Part shown: positions 22,725 to 35,600 of the stretch, one piece after another
Position numbering within the stretch: the first letter of the stretch is position 1
Layout of the letters: every line of letters begins with the position of its first letter
NCBI GenBank assembly: GCA_022385755.1
Contig: MU278387.1
Location: 93,438-157,437, forward strand
Reading direction: 5' to 3'
DNA: 64,000 nt
Origin: Trametopsis cervina
Lineage: Eukaryota; Basidiomycota; Agaricomycetes; Polyporales; Irpicaceae
Program-made: the position numbers and the translations under genes
The notes under the pieces: model-generated
Seen by the model: the letters and a program-made list of their open reading frames with translations, nothing else
What the model was told of the DNA's origin: nothing
The model's database searches: none

Positions 22725-24055
22725 CTAAGGACGTAGGTAAAGAGGTAGAATAGAGTGGAGTAATGCTGAACATGTAAAGAAGATCAGTCGATAGATGTAT
22801 GGGACTTGAACGCGCTGCATCCCATGCACCACTTGCCGGATGCTCTTTCGCCGCTTCATCGAATACACCAGCCAGATTATGTATCTCCAGCCAAACAAAT
22901 TGACCCCTTCCCTGCCCTCAGAGGTGTTAAGCAGACACGTCAAAACGCACGTGAAGTAAACCGAAAAACTCACGCAACATGAAAAGGTGCAAACCAATAG
23001 AGCCATTGTGTCATCTTGTTCCACCGCGATGCAATTTGAAGAAGCGTCATTGACTGAGATGCAGTAGGGCGCATCCTGGGATCCTTGTCTGACAACATTC
23101 GGGAAAACACCAAAAGTGCCAGAGGGACCCGTACACCCATTTGGCCTGGGAAATGCCGAGCATAAATATTGGCCATCTGGATGAATGGTCAGAGCAGTGC
23201 AATATTCATTGAATATGCCGTAGAAGGCTTACCTGGCACATGCTCAGAGTAGTTTCTCCCATGCAATATATATCATATGCATAGGGATTAACACTATCTC
23301 TACCTTCGGGAGGGTCAAAGTGACCTCCCATCGGGAGCAACGGAACACATATGTCTCCATGGCTCCCTCTCGGTGGTGGCTGGAGTTCTTTCGAGCTGCC
23401 AAAATCAGTCAAATAGCATCTTGACTCTTGCACTCGGAACGGAGACGTTGGAAGTGACGGCTCGGAGCAGACTACCATGTTCGTTTGGTGGACGTCCTGC
23501 ACACAGCTCAGAGAGTATACATTGGCATCATAAACATGTGTACTTACAAAATGAGCTATCCCATTCTCATGCATGAACTCAAGGCCCTGAACTCTATGAG
23601 CATCGGAGCGACAAGGCATGGAGGCATGAGGGATTACTTACTTGCAACACCTGCCGGATAACATCCGTCAGAGTGTCCAATGAATTCCATCGCAAGTAGG
23701 TAACTTCATGCATCCATGGCATCACAATGATACTGGTCTCGCTGCGTGGGATGATTTCTGCCGGAATTGTGTGGTTGCGACTGGATGGCATAGCCAGCAG
23801 ACGCCGCAGGACACGGAGTTCTATACGGGCAAACTTCTCATCGTCATTGTCAACAGACTTGAGCACGAGCAGTGTGCCATGTTCATCGTGAAATGACCGT
23901 ACGCGCTGCCATAAATCCTGTCCACATCCACGTCATCAGGGCAGTGCAACATGGGAAGGATTGTGACGAACCTGATATCTGTAGAACGTGAGTCTTCGGT
24001 CTTTGAGGATCTGTAGCTCATCCTCGGACCATTTGTATAGATCAATATTGCTCAT
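22725..24055 (-). CDS. Protein-kinase-like protein (array copy 2)
   Basis: Exons 24055-23972, 23917-23642, 23586-23548, 23496-23233, 23176-22974 and 22911-22725 give an intact 350-residue protein. The core keeps kinase-fold hallmarks: a beta3-type lysine (K48, LLVLK), a catalytic-loop HFDVHQTN with D134 and N139 where the usual lysine is replaced, D164 in DFG, and DIYCMG as the F-helix Asp. There is no Gly-rich loop. The C-terminus ends with a conserved hydrophobic tail (RLIFFTCSALLHSILPLYLRP minus its last residue is typical), suggesting membrane attachment. It belongs to the fungus-specific kinase-like proteins common in Agaricomycetes; activity and substrate are unknown. Several protein segments match copies 1 and 3 closely. 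Confidence 0.8.
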
Positions 24056-24059
24056 CTAA

Positions 24060-25560
24060 ACACCTCTACGCACCGTGAGAGTGGAGGATAGGCATACACA
24101 AGGGTGTACGTACCGAATGAGCTACCCCAGCGATCGTTAGGTAGTCACGTATGAGCCGACAACAGATCTAAATCACACCCCAGCCTCCACTGCGACCGTT
24201 CAAGTCCCGATGCGTTGTCGATGTATCACACGACAAAAGCAATGCAGCTACAATGTTATCATCCTCGCCCTGCCATCCGGCATGCCTTCGAGAATGCTGG
24301 TGCCCTGATCTGCGAAACAGATGATTTCGTCTGTCATTTGCCATAAGGAAGACTACGTGCTAAAGCAGCGCCGCTATGGGATTATACCATCCTCGTCCCC
24401 ACGATACATACAATAGTTTCCACATCTACAGGTCCGAACTAATCACATAATGGCTCGTCATCGAACGAATTTGGAAGGAAGATGAAGAGAATAGACGGGG
24501 GGACGTGTTTGGTCTGATATATTATATCATCATGCGTATGTCCTTGCGGTACAGCGGTGGGTGTGGCACGAGCAATGGGGCGCTCGCGGCGGGGTAAGAG
24601 TGTTGGGCGGTGTTTTGTGCTTGGTCTCCAGTTCTAGTGCACTGCAGTCGCAACCTTGTATACAGTTCGATTAGCAGCGCCGAGTCCGTTCGTAACTGTA
24701 GGTATGCCTTTGCGGGACACGGTACTCGCTAGAGCGTTTGCAGTTCCAATCGCAGCATCGACTCTTGTCTCGAATAACCCGAAGCCACGGTCCAATGAGC
24801 GAATAACGGTTGCGAACATCGCGACAAGACCAGAAACGAGTTGATTGCACGCGCGAGCTGACATTGACGACACATAGCGGCCGAGAAGCGAATGGACGGA
24901 GGTTAGAGTTGAGGTTATTTCATCCTTTCATACTTATACGCCGTGGACTCGCGCTGTGCGCAGCTAGATCTTCACAGAACGTGTTCGAGGCTGCGCCGGG
25001 CCCGCGAGGAGCGTGCCGAGCGTGTCGACGACCGGGAGATGCGCCAGTACATGGCAAGGAAGAGAAGAGAGGCAGATTATGAATGGGAAGGCGAGAGGCA
25101 GAAGAGGCGTGCGTGCGTGAAATGTGTTTGTAAGGAAGTGCGAGACGACAAGAGGTAACCAGAAGGGGCCGGATGGAAGGGTAGTCTCGTACCTAGACGT
25201 TCTGCGTGGTTGCGGTCGCCAGGAGACAGCAGGCGCCCAACCAAAAACCACGATAGGATCCCTGACAGAATACGATTTGCTCCTATATCAAGGAATATAG
25301 GTCAACTGTGAGCAAATGTGTAAGAACCAGAAACAGGTGGTCTGCTCACCTGCTAATCACTCACGGGCTCGCTGAAAAGAATGGTCTGGCCAGACGGGGT
25401 GGTCGTGCTTGTGGGTTGAGGTCGCTATACAACCTTCACTATGGTTCATCACAGAAAGCAGGTGCAGAGCATCACACGATTGAGTTGTCTGCGATCGCGA
25501 AGGCTTTCAAACTGAACGCGAATCAGTCATGGATAATGATGCAAGAAGCAAAGGCGAACG
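24060..25560. other. Spacer inside kinase-like array
   Basis: This separates units 2 and 3. The left ~60 bp is unit flank. A 79-codon minus-strand frame (24873-24634) and a charged plus-strand frame (24943-25158) are present, but neither has a recognisable motif, and I do not call either a gene. Confidence 0.35.
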
Positions 25561-25617
25561 GGCTACTCGTTGCCACGTCACAGAGCTGCGACAAACATTA
25601 TGCGTTCATTAGATCTA

Positions 25618-26941
25618 TTACAAATTATTCTGAGGACGTAGGTAGAGAGGTAGAATGGAGTGGAGTAATGCTGAACAAGTGAAGAAGATGAGTCGATAAA
25701 GATATGGGACTTGACCGCGCCGCGTTTGATGGACAGCTCGTTGCATCCTCTTTCGCTGCTTCATTGAATACACCAACCAGATTATGTATCGCCAGCCAAA
25801 CAAATTGACCTCATCTCTGCCCTCGCAGGTGTTGAGCAGACATATCAGAACACGCGTGAAGTAGACCCAAAAACTCACGCAACATGATAAGGTGCAAACC
25901 AATAGAGCCATTGTGTCATCTTGTTCCAACGCCATGTGATTTGAAGAAGCATGATTGACTGCGGTGCAGTAGGGCGCACTCCGGGGTCTTTGTTTGACAA
26001 CATCTCACAAAACACCCATAGTGCTGGAGGGACCCGGACACGTCCATCTTCCGGGATATTCACGGCATACATGGTTGCCCTCTATATGACCGGTCAGAGC
26101 ACTATTCATCGAATATGACGCAGAAGGCTTACCTCGCATATGTGGTGAGCAGTTCGTCCTGTGGAGTATATATCATATGCATAGGGATTGACGCTGTCTG
26201 TGCCTTCGGGAGGGTCATAATGACCTCCAAATGGCAGGAATGGAACACATGTGTCTCCATGGCCTCCTCTTGGTGGCGGCGGAAGTTCTTTCGAGCCACC
26301 AAAATCAATGAAATAGCACCTTGACTCTTGCACCGGAAATGGAGATGTCGGAAGCGATGGTTCGGTGCAGAGAGCCAGGTTAGTTATGTGGATGTCCTTC
26401 AAGCAGCTCAGAGAGTATAGCTTAGTGTTATGAATACGCGTACTTACAAAGTGAGCTATCCCATTCTCGTGCATGAACTCAAGGCCCTGAACGTTATGAG
26501 TATCGTAGTGACAAGACATGGGGGCTTACTTACTTGCAGTACCTGCCAGATAACATCCGTGAGAGTGTCCAGTGTATGCCATGGCACGAACACAACTGGA
26601 GCCAGCCATGGCATCACAATGATACTGGTCTCGGTGCATGGGACGATTTCCGCCGGAATGGTATGGTTGCGACTGGACGGGATTGCCAGCAGGCGCTGCA
26701 AAACGCGGCGTTCTGGACTGCCAAATTGCTCTTTTTCAGTAGACTTCAGCACAAACAGTGTGCCGTGTTCATCGTAATATGACCGTACACGCTTCCATAA
26801 ATCCTGTCCACATCCACGTCATTAGTGCAATGCAACATGGGTAGGATGGTGACAAACCAGATATTTGTCTAGCGTGAGGCTTCGGTTTATAGGGACTTGT
26901 AACTCCTCCTTGGACCATTCGATTATATTAACGTTATTCAT
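25618..26941 (-). CDS. Protein-kinase-like protein (array copy 3)
   Basis: Exons 26941-26858, 26803-26534, 26486-26448, 26396-26133, 26081-25879 and 25816-25618 give an intact 352-residue protein. Hallmarks match copy 2: K48 (LFVLK), HFDIHITN with D132 and N137, DFG with D162, and DIYSTG. The C-terminal tail is four residues longer because the stop used by copies 1 and 2 is changed. The exon-2/3 acceptor common to all copies is TTCAG before the codons for GLEFMHENG. All splice signals are canonical, so this copy looks functional. Function is unknown beyond the kinase-like fold. Confidence 0.8.
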
Positions 26942-27000
26942 CTAGACACTGTGAAAGTGGATGATAGACACGCGCGAGGACGCATGTACCGAATTTGACG

Positions 27001-28100
27001 CGTAACGTCACGCGTTACTTCACTTTTATGTTACATCCATACCGTGACGTCGACCGACTACTGTTTGCAGCTTGGACAGCGACCACTGCTACACATGGCA
27101 CCTAAGGCAAAAGCCCGGTATGTCCTTTGCAACTTGAACTATGAGGCTTTAGCTGAGATACTGCTAGTACCATTATTGTACGTCTCATATCGACAGCGCA
27201 GACTGGTTTCTTCTATACAGCTACGAGGGTGAGACAAGGGCCCAGTCTGGCAGCGGTGAAATATGACCCGATGGGTGAGCACGCAGGTCCACCCTAATGC
27301 TCCGCCCGTCTGATAGCATCTGCTAGTAAAACAGCGAGTCCTCTTTCTGGAAAGTAGGAAGACAGCAAAGAAGGGTTCATCGAAATAGCTCAATACCACA
27401 CCCTGTTAAACTCTGGCCTGGCGTATAGATTACGCGCGTGAAACCCACTATCGTGTCGACGAAATCCATACTCAGCCTAATATCACGGAATGTGTCCTCT
27501 GCATGTGAGTACGGCATGCAGGCTCATCTGGACACGTACTCCGCCGCACTTGTTGCTTCTATCTATCAGCGTGGTACCTACGCTTGTAATGACACAGTGC
27601 CCGACCCATCCAGCTCTTTGAACGACCCGGTATTGCTTACAGCTTGCCGGATGGATTGTGTGAGTAACGTGGCGTTTGCCGATAGACGACGCTTCGACTT
27701 CGACCACTTATCCACGCACTTCGGCTTTCATTCATCGCACGCCGTACACCCTATCATTCAAATGTCGCGTTGATTGATCAGTCGTGAGCACACGTTCTGT
27801 TGTTGTTTAAGCATCGCTGACCTTCTAATTGTCCTTCATGAACCCTGCACTGACCCACGCCATTATCCGACATTAACAGCAGCTATCGACATTCAAACTG
27901 CGTCCTGTCGGCTGATGGAAGGGGAGATTGGCTCTTATTTCAAGTATCTTAACTCACGATCCCGGACACTGGTACCGTGGTCCCATGTTCCACCCCACAT
28001 CCTCTCCGTCTGGAGCGCTCAATGCATTTGGCTGAATATGCGATCAATCTTGCAACGATGACTACTCGGTATGTTCATGTATCTGAGGCAGTCGCGCGAG
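27001..28100. other. Intergenic / no convincing gene
   Basis: The left edge is the upstream flank of kinase-like copy 3. A plus-strand frame of 111 codons (27438-27773) has no recognisable motif and is not supported. The right end contains the FMO promoter. Confidence 0.35.
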
Positions 28101-28108
28101 TATAATAA
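28101..28108 (+). promoter_or_regulatory. TATA box of flavin monooxygenase gene
   Basis: TATAATAA lies about 250 bp upstream of the chosen ATG. A CTGCAG acceptor-like site near 28266 suggests a 5'-UTR intron in between. Confidence 0.35.
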
Positions 28109-28356
28109 GGCAGGAGGGTGTTCGGAGCGTGGCTGCCAAACATTCAGGAAAACCAACTGCTAGTACTATTGAACCACGCTCCGTGGTTCTTGCGTCAGGT
28201 CCGTCTTCCCCAGTTCCCATGCAAATCAAGCTAATATTCTTGTTTAGCACTGACTTCTATCTGCAGGTCACTTGCACTTTCGATTGGAAGCGTTCCCACA
28301 GTGCTCCACCGGCTGCACACAGCGACGCCCACGCTTACACTACCAGAAATCTTACC

Positions 28357-30547
28357 ATGGACGTGAATCCTCATTCCCATACCACCATGTCAAAGGCAGC
28401 CAAACCACTGCCGTCGTCTTTGTTTGCGACGTGGCTATCCTCATTTTCCTCTGCACTGTGTGCCGAAGACTTTGACGCAGTCGCTGCGACGTTTTTGCCC
28501 CACGGATGGTACAGAGACATCTTGACATTTACCTGGGACTTGCGAGCGTTGCGGGGCCCTTCTCAGATATCCGAGTACCTCAGGAAGAACGCCACAGGCC
28601 TGTCGCTCTCGAACATCAGGCCTGATGACGACCCGTACCTGATGTCGCATTTTGTCCCTGGATCCGAAGACGCCACCGTTGAAGGTGCTTTCCGCTTCGA
28701 GACGCCGATCGCGTATGGAAGGGGATATGTCCAGTTGGCCCAAGGCGCAGACTCCGAGTGGTACGGGCTCCTGGTATGCATGACCTTAACTGACTTGAAG
28801 GGCTATGAGGAGCCGCGTGATCCACCGGACTGGGAGGCTGCGGCGCAAGGTCGCCCGTACGGAGAATTGGCAGCAGACCGCCGTAAAAGACGCGAAACGG
28901 ACCCTTACGTCCTGATTGGCAAGTTCCCTCGTTCTTCATTATCGCAAGGTTCTAACTATTTGATTATTCTTAGTTGGCGCGGGCCAATCAGGCTTGCAAG
29001 TTGCTGCACGCTTCGATCGGATGAATATCTCGACTCTTCTGATTGAGCGTGACGAGCGAGTGGGAGATGTCTGGAGAAAACGGTACGACTCTCTGGCCCT
29101 GCACACACCGAAGAGGCATCACGGTTGTAAGCAAAGCAGCGCATTCTTTAGCATATCTGCGAGACTCACTCGTGTGGGCACTGGCAGTTCTATACCAACC
29201 ATTTCCGGAAAACTGGCCGGAATACACACCCCGAGACAAACTGGCGGACTGGATGGAGGCGTACGCCATTACGCAGGAGTTGGCGGTGTGGACCAAGTCG
29301 ACACTAGCGGGACAACCCAAGTGGGACCCCGTCGGTCAACGTTGGAATGTCCGTGTCAACCGCAGCGGAACCCTTGTCGATCTCCGACCAGCCCATATTG
29401 TCATGGCTACCGGTGTGCTCGGTACTCCTCGTCCTACTGGCATACTTGATGAACAACTCTTCAGCGGCGCGGTCGTGCGTGCGGACGAATACAAGAATGC
29501 ACGCTCTTGGGTCGGAAAAGATGTCGTTGTCGTCGGAGCAGGTAACAGTAGCATCGATATCTGCCAAGATGCTGTTTTCGCAGGCGCGAATTCCGTCACG
29601 ATGGTCCAGCGGTCTTCGACCTGTGTCACAGCGAGGAAAAACATCGCAGAGAAAATGGGCAAGATATGGGTAGACGGCGTGCCCCAAGAAGTGGGCGACT
29701 TTGTAAACGGGTCGGTGCCGCTTGGGATGATGAAAGAGTATATGATATCACATCAGGAGGAAACCTGGGCTACGGATCGGGAGTTGCACGATAAGCTTCG
29801 TGGGAGTGGTCTTAGTCTGACACTTGGCCCGGAAGGCCAGGGGCAATACCTGCTTGTATTTGAGAGGGCTGGAGGTACGCTGGCTTCGTCTTCGTTATGA
29901 CTTATCGACATATCTCATTCGCTTCCAGGATACTGTAAGATCATCGCTTTCCCAATTGCTTTCAAGACGTACTAAGAGTTACCGATTAGGGCTTGACAAA
30001 GGTGGAGCCGACATGATACAATCCGGCGCGATCAAGGTCAAACAGGGCGTTTCTCCTCGAGCCTTCACGCGCGACGCCCTCATATTCATGGATGGCTCAG
30101 AATTGAAGGCTGACGTCGTTGTTCTGGCGTATGTCATGTCCATCCGCATTAAGCCGCGCTTCAGGGTCACTCACTATGTCCTCTCAGAACCGGATACCAA
30201 TACATTAGAGAAACCAGCACTCGCCTCTTGGGTAAGGATGTGATAGATCGAACCACAGAAATATGGGGCCTCGACTCGGAAGGTGAGCTGAGAGGATCCT
30301 ATCGACCTAGCGGTCATCCTGGGGTGAGCAAATCAATCGTTTCGTGATACTGCATCGCATTTGACCCTGTATTTCAGCTATGGTTTGCCGCTAGCGACTT
30401 CTTCCAATCCAGGTATATGTCCAAGCACCTCGTTCGTACATTTATATTATATTGCCGATCCTGCTAGGCTGAATAGAACTACAGGCACTGCAGATCAAGG
30501 CTAGGGAGCTTGGCTATGTTCGAGACTCGTTGGTCGCCTCATTGTGA
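28357..30547 (+). CDS. Flavin-containing monooxygenase-like protein
   Basis: Exons 28357-28918, 28974-29126, 29188-29874, 29929-29934, 29990-30128, 30188-30323, 30378-30431 and 30485-30547 give 599 residues. Residues ~20-130 form an NTF2/SnoaL-like extension. An FAD-binding VGAGQSG follows (residue ~188), then HTPK, the FMO-type LADWMEAYA, and a second Rossmann motif VVGAGNSS (354-359) for NADPH, then ATGY near the C-terminus, all in class-B monooxygenase order. The reaction would be NADPH-dependent oxygen insertion; the substrate is unknown. The first intron uses a GC donor (GCAAGT at 28919), and exon 4 is only 6 nt. The ATG was chosen for its ACCATGG context. Family members with this extension are common in basidiomycetes. 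Confidence 0.85.
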
Positions 30548-31198
30548 GAGAGGCTTATGCTACTACGTAAGATGCGGAGCGTCGCTATCGACGTCTCTTC
30601 GGCTTGCGAGTAATGTCGTACAAAAGGGTTCAAATTGCGCACTAACTGTTGGATACCCTGTATTTATTGATTCTGCTTTGACAGTCGGGAGAAAAGTTTA
30701 GTCATCTGATTTACATGACTTGAAGCGTGCTTCGACGTTATTGTTTGGCAGTTGTTGCGCGTCTTGCTGTTGGTCATGCTCTCTCCAAGTGTTTCTCAGC
30801 GTGGCCGGTTTCAGAGCGCGATTCTACTACGCTGTGAGATGCACGAATAGATTGTATGTCGTAAGCGACACCTTTGGCTGACTGTGTTGCGGTGATATTC
30901 AGTTGGTGCCATGAGCTGCGCTAATTCGAAATTTGCCGCCGTACAGGTGTGCGATAGGTGCCCCCAAATCTTCAATCCATCCGTATCGCTCCCTTCCCCC
31001 CTCACGGATATCAAGGTTCGTCGACGTTTGTGATGTTTGAACCACAGAGTCGAGCTCTGAATGAAATTGGAATTGCGCATGTAGGTCAACGCTTGGTCCG
31101 CCATCATTCGGCTGGATTCGGAGGCGAGTGAGACTCCGCAGTCTGTCTGCAAGGTTCTGGACTCAGAATGAAGTTAGGCTTCTCCAACGGGCTAGGGA
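30548..31198. other. Intergenic spacer
   Basis: No coding or structured feature is visible. It includes the 3' flank of the monooxygenase gene and the upstream region of the F-box gene. Confidence 0.4.
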
Positions 31199-32518
31199 AT
31201 GGCTGAGCTCTCAAAGGAACTGAAGAAGTCGAGGCCAGGCGGCCGTCTTCCGATTGAGTTGATTCACCATATCATCTACTTCGTCACCGAGGACACCGCA
31301 ACTTTGCGGGCTTGTGCGCTGGTCTGCCACCCCTGGAACATAATCAGCCGTTCGCATATATTTCGACGGGTAAACATAGTCAGTGAAAAGCGACTGTCCG
31401 ACTTCGAGCTGGTTATACAGAGAGCACCGCACCTGGACCAATATATTCGCGAACTATCGATCGGTCCGTTCTCGCTACAGCAGGGTCAATGGGAGGGCTG
31501 CCAGTGGGTCTCGCGGGTCCCCGAGACTCTTCCTCGCTGGCTCACAAGAGTGCGCACCATCCGCTTCGTCCGCTTATCCGACGCTGGCGAATTTTGTGAC
31601 GCGGAATTTTTCGCCATGTTCTACTATTTTGTATCGGCAACCCTACTCATCCTCGAAGACTGCGCTCTAAATATCTCAGTGCTTCAAGCCTTCGCTTCCT
31701 CTCTACCGAACCTAGCGACCCTGGTAATCACCAACATGATGCCCCTGATGGTCACGATATGGGAGGCCCCTCCGCAGCTGACGTCTCCACAAATAACAAC
31801 GATAGTCCTGGATTTTGCGAAAACTCCCTCGCCCACTATGAGCAATTTCCTAGACTGGCTCATGTCCACCAGAACCTGTGGAACATTACGCTCTGCGGAA
31901 TTTGGCTTCACGATACTCGACGCAAAAGTGATCCAGCGGTGTTTGCTGGAGGTCGGGCCAAGGCTCGAGCATCTCGGCCTACATCTGAAGTCAATGTTCC
32001 ACTCGTCAGAATGGGAGCATGACCGTGAGTTTCAATACTTCATCGTACTCCGTTGCATGCCAGTATTGACGACGCGTCACCAGTTATACACAGGGAGGTC
32101 GACATCGGAAATTGCACTGCTCTCACGTCTCTAGCTCTCGATCTCACGACGGCTCGTTCAGCCGTGTTTTTCCTCCAGGACGTGAAAGCGAGCGATCTCC
32201 GGGCACTTTCCTTCCAGGTCTTCATGGAAGATGGCTCACTTCATTCTGACCGCGATTTCGACTTCTTATCGCACGCGTTGATGGGCGAACCGTTCAAGAG
32301 GATCAAGGACATGTCCTTCATCCAGAAGGACGCCAACCCGTTGGCTTCTCTTCAACAGGTGGTTGCAAAAGCGCTACCGGAGCTGTACGCTCGCGGTGTC
32401 GTACGATTCCTCGAAGGAAAGTATATTACAGGTCGGTATGATCTTTTACATATTTTTTGCTCGATGTAGTGTTCACAATAAGGGAATCTAATTGATAGGT
32501 GCATTGACAAATTGGTGA
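31199..32518 (+). CDS. F-box protein
   Basis: Exons 31199-32024, 32084-32431 and 32499-32518 give 397 residues. An F-box occupies about residues 16-60 (LPIELIHHIIYFV ... LVCHPWN), followed by a long leucine-rich, repeat-like helical region without WD or kelch repeats. F-box proteins bridge Skp1 in SCF ubiquitin ligases to substrates; the substrate is unknown. Such F-box/LRR-like proteins are strongly expanded in Agaricomycetes. The acceptor at 32083 was selected because it is the only one that keeps the frame into REVDIGNCTAL. The last tiny exon is less certain; reading through instead would end the protein at 32469. Confidence 0.75.
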
Positions 32519-32605
32519 CGGAATGGAAGTATTCGAGGAGGGTATCACAGTGTTGTTAGTATTATAGGGAAATAGTCTATCTCTCTGGGTCATACATATT
32601 TCATC

Positions 32606-35600
32606 CTATAGATATTTTGTCAGTGAGGCACACAGCAGATCAACCGATAAGACTGACCGAGCGCAAAGTACAGCCCAAGCAAAGACCCTATACGCAACAG
32701 TGATAGCAATACCGATAAGTGTTAATTTCCAAGGCACTTGCGACTGGAAGTCGAACAGCTCTAAGACTTGTTCTCCTGTGGTAGCGGTGCACTGCCCAGT
32801 GGAGATGCTTCCTGGAGAGCAATTGAAAGTGAGGCCGCGCATCTCGTTGACGAGCAAGATGCGCGCGGCATATTTCATAGGGAATATCCATGCAATGTCG
32901 GACAGAAACGTAGCGATCGAAGCAGAAAACACGCCGGAAATCTGGTTAACGAAGGACAGGAATACGGAAATCAGGGAGACAGATAGGCCCATCGTGTCGA
33001 AGAAGGACGCGAAGGCGATGCCGATACTTTCGCCGAAACTTAGCTGCATCCAAATGGCGATGGTGTATTCGAAGAAAATGCGGGCGTTGGTCTGCATTCC
33101 CGTTGCGACATTCATGATGACGGTGAAGATGAGCGCTGAAACAAACTCAGGTATAAAGGCGAATAGAGAGAACGCCCAGACGAATGTCGCAGTGGAGTAT
33201 CGGCCACCGGCAGCTTTGTAGTCTTGGAAGAAAACAGTCTTCTCCATTGGATACAACGCTGCTAGGTTGAGGAAGCCGACGAATGCGATTGCGCTCGTGT
33301 TCTCTGCAACGAAGCCGATACGGTCCTGTGCGCCCGATGGTCCGTGAGATAAACGAAGGTAGAAGATGTAGAAACAGATAGCAAGGATTGGAGCTTGGAT
33401 CCATCTATCGGGCGTTGAGTCACATTGTCAGCGGAGGACAGTAGCGACGTTACGTACCTTGTCCAAAACAAGTCGGACTGTCGCACAGTATTGCGCCATG
33501 TACGTTCCAGCACCACAGGAAGAGCGATCCACATGGGCGTGTGCTCGGGTCTCTCCTCTAATTGCAGCAAGCCGTCGGCTGAAGCTGGCTGCTCATGGAC
33601 CATCTCCTCTCCCAGCTTATCGCTGTAAGTACGCCAGTGCTCGATCAGACCCTTGATCCGTGCGGTGCTTGATTCCAGCCGTTCCGCGCTATGCGTATCC
33701 ACAGATATGAGGTCCATACAGAAATCGGAAGGATTATATAAGGGAGGGCAGAGGTAACCGGCAAGAGCAAGGTGATGCACAAGGTGCTCACGGGGCCCTT
33801 GGTATACGACATTGCCTTGCTATAATATCGATATGATGACGCCCTCAGTGAAGTCTTGGAGTGACATAAGAAATTGTCCTGCTGACCTTGGCCAAGATGG
33901 TAAAGCTGTCAACCATATTGTAAATATCGCTGCGTGGTTGGTGCAAGGACGCAATAACTGTTCGTCTATTTACCAGTAATCAGTACAACTCAAATCGCAC
34001 ATGATCACGATAGAACGCACCCGCTGCGTGCAATATCGCGCAGGGCTTCCATTACGTTCCTAGCCGTGTTAGCATCTAAACCGCTCGTCTATGGTGTCTG
34101 AGCATGATGTTTAGGTTGTAAATGTACAAGCAGTACTTACAGGCTCGTCCACAATCAAAACAGCTGGGTCGTTAATCTGATTAGGAACATCAGTCCGTGC
34201 CAGCACTCATTAAATCATCGCTCGGGCTTACCATTTGGCAGGCAAGCGATAACCGCCGTTTTTCACCTCCAGAAATACCCTTCACAAGCTCGCCGCCGAC
34301 CAAGCCGTCCGCGCAATCGCGGAGACCGAGCATCTTGAGTACCTCCTCCGCGCGTGCAATTTTCGTCTTCCGACTAACCGTACTCGGAAGTTTGATGATC
34401 GCGGCGTACCGAAGCGTTTCCCGGACAGTCAACGCTGGCAGGTGGTAGTCGTCGTCTACGAGCAACCTTTCTATGAGTATGACTAGTATAATTCAAGCGA
34501 CGTATCTTACCTTGCTCGACAAACGCACAAACATGCCTCGTGCGTCTCGTGACAGGAATTCCGTTGAACAGTATCTGGCCCTGTGGCACAAACGAACTCA
34601 GTGGGCCCCCCTTCAACGGGCGTCCAGCACACATCCGTAAGAAAGTCGACTTGCCCGACCCACTGGGACCCATGATGACAGACACCTCACCACTGGGGAA
34701 TCGCGCAGACAAGTCCGTCAGGATGGGCGTCTCGACTTTTTCGAATGACCGCAGCGATCTCCGGACGTGGTACAGCTTGACGTTCTCGGCGACGACGTCT
34801 ACTCTGCCACGGATGATGTCGATCTCGGGGTTGTTCTGCTCTTTGCCTTTATAGTGGCCTGACGTGACGCGCTGTGCATGACGCACGCCTCCGGGCTTCC
34901 ACCATGTCAGCAGAACCAACGTCAATGTGAGCACAACTAGGATGAACCCGAGGTTCCCCAGGAACAGAGGCCATAGCGGCTCGTCGGGAGAAATACGGAG
35001 CGACCGGAGGGCGTTGTCGCCTGAGCACTGAGAGAGCGCAAGACCAGTGGCACCATCGCAGGGAAAGGTACGGCCGCGAAATTGAGTAATAACAAGGATG
35101 CGATAGGAGTAGAAATGCGGGGAGAGCCAGCGGAACCAGCGAATCCAGCCTGGGACGTTCACGAGGAAGAAGCCAGGGGATAGGATAAAGAATATAGAGA
35201 GAGCGTTTCCGATCAGGGAAGCTCGCGCGAAACTACGCTGTAGAAGACACGACAGATTCAATACAGATGTCTGACGCAGAGCGACCATGTTCTCACCTCC
35301 ATACTTGCAGCAAACACGGACCACGATACGAAACACATCTGCACGACGATCATATTGAGGACAAACACCCCAAAGTTGTAGTGCAAGTCGTCCATCCGCA
35401 AGTTCGAGATGAAGTACTGCAGGATGCTGTAGCACAGCGGCGTCAGCACGTTCAGCGGGAGCCACGCCAGCAGCTCGCTGAGCAGCCACGCGAGGGGCTT
35501 ATACAGCCCGTCCTCGTACTCGCGGTCAAACACAACGAGCGACATGCACCATTTGTACGTCCATGCGATCTGCGACATATAGCAGAACACGGGCGCCGCC

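Larger units (their letters stand above)
21084..27000 (-). repeat. Tandem triplication of kinase-like genes
   Basis: Three units in the same orientation (genes 22512-21169, 24055-22725 and 26941-25618) share all exon lengths from exon 3 to exon 5, intron positions, and flanking sequence. The shared 3' flank (ACGCCACAACGTTG at 21071 and 22623) marks unit ends. Units 1 and 2 are adjacent. About 1.5 kb of unrelated sequence separates units 2 and 3. Confidence 0.85.

Noticed and set aside
24634..24873. Small minus-strand gene of 79 codons
   Set aside because: Plausible composition but no motif, no clear start signal and no splice support.
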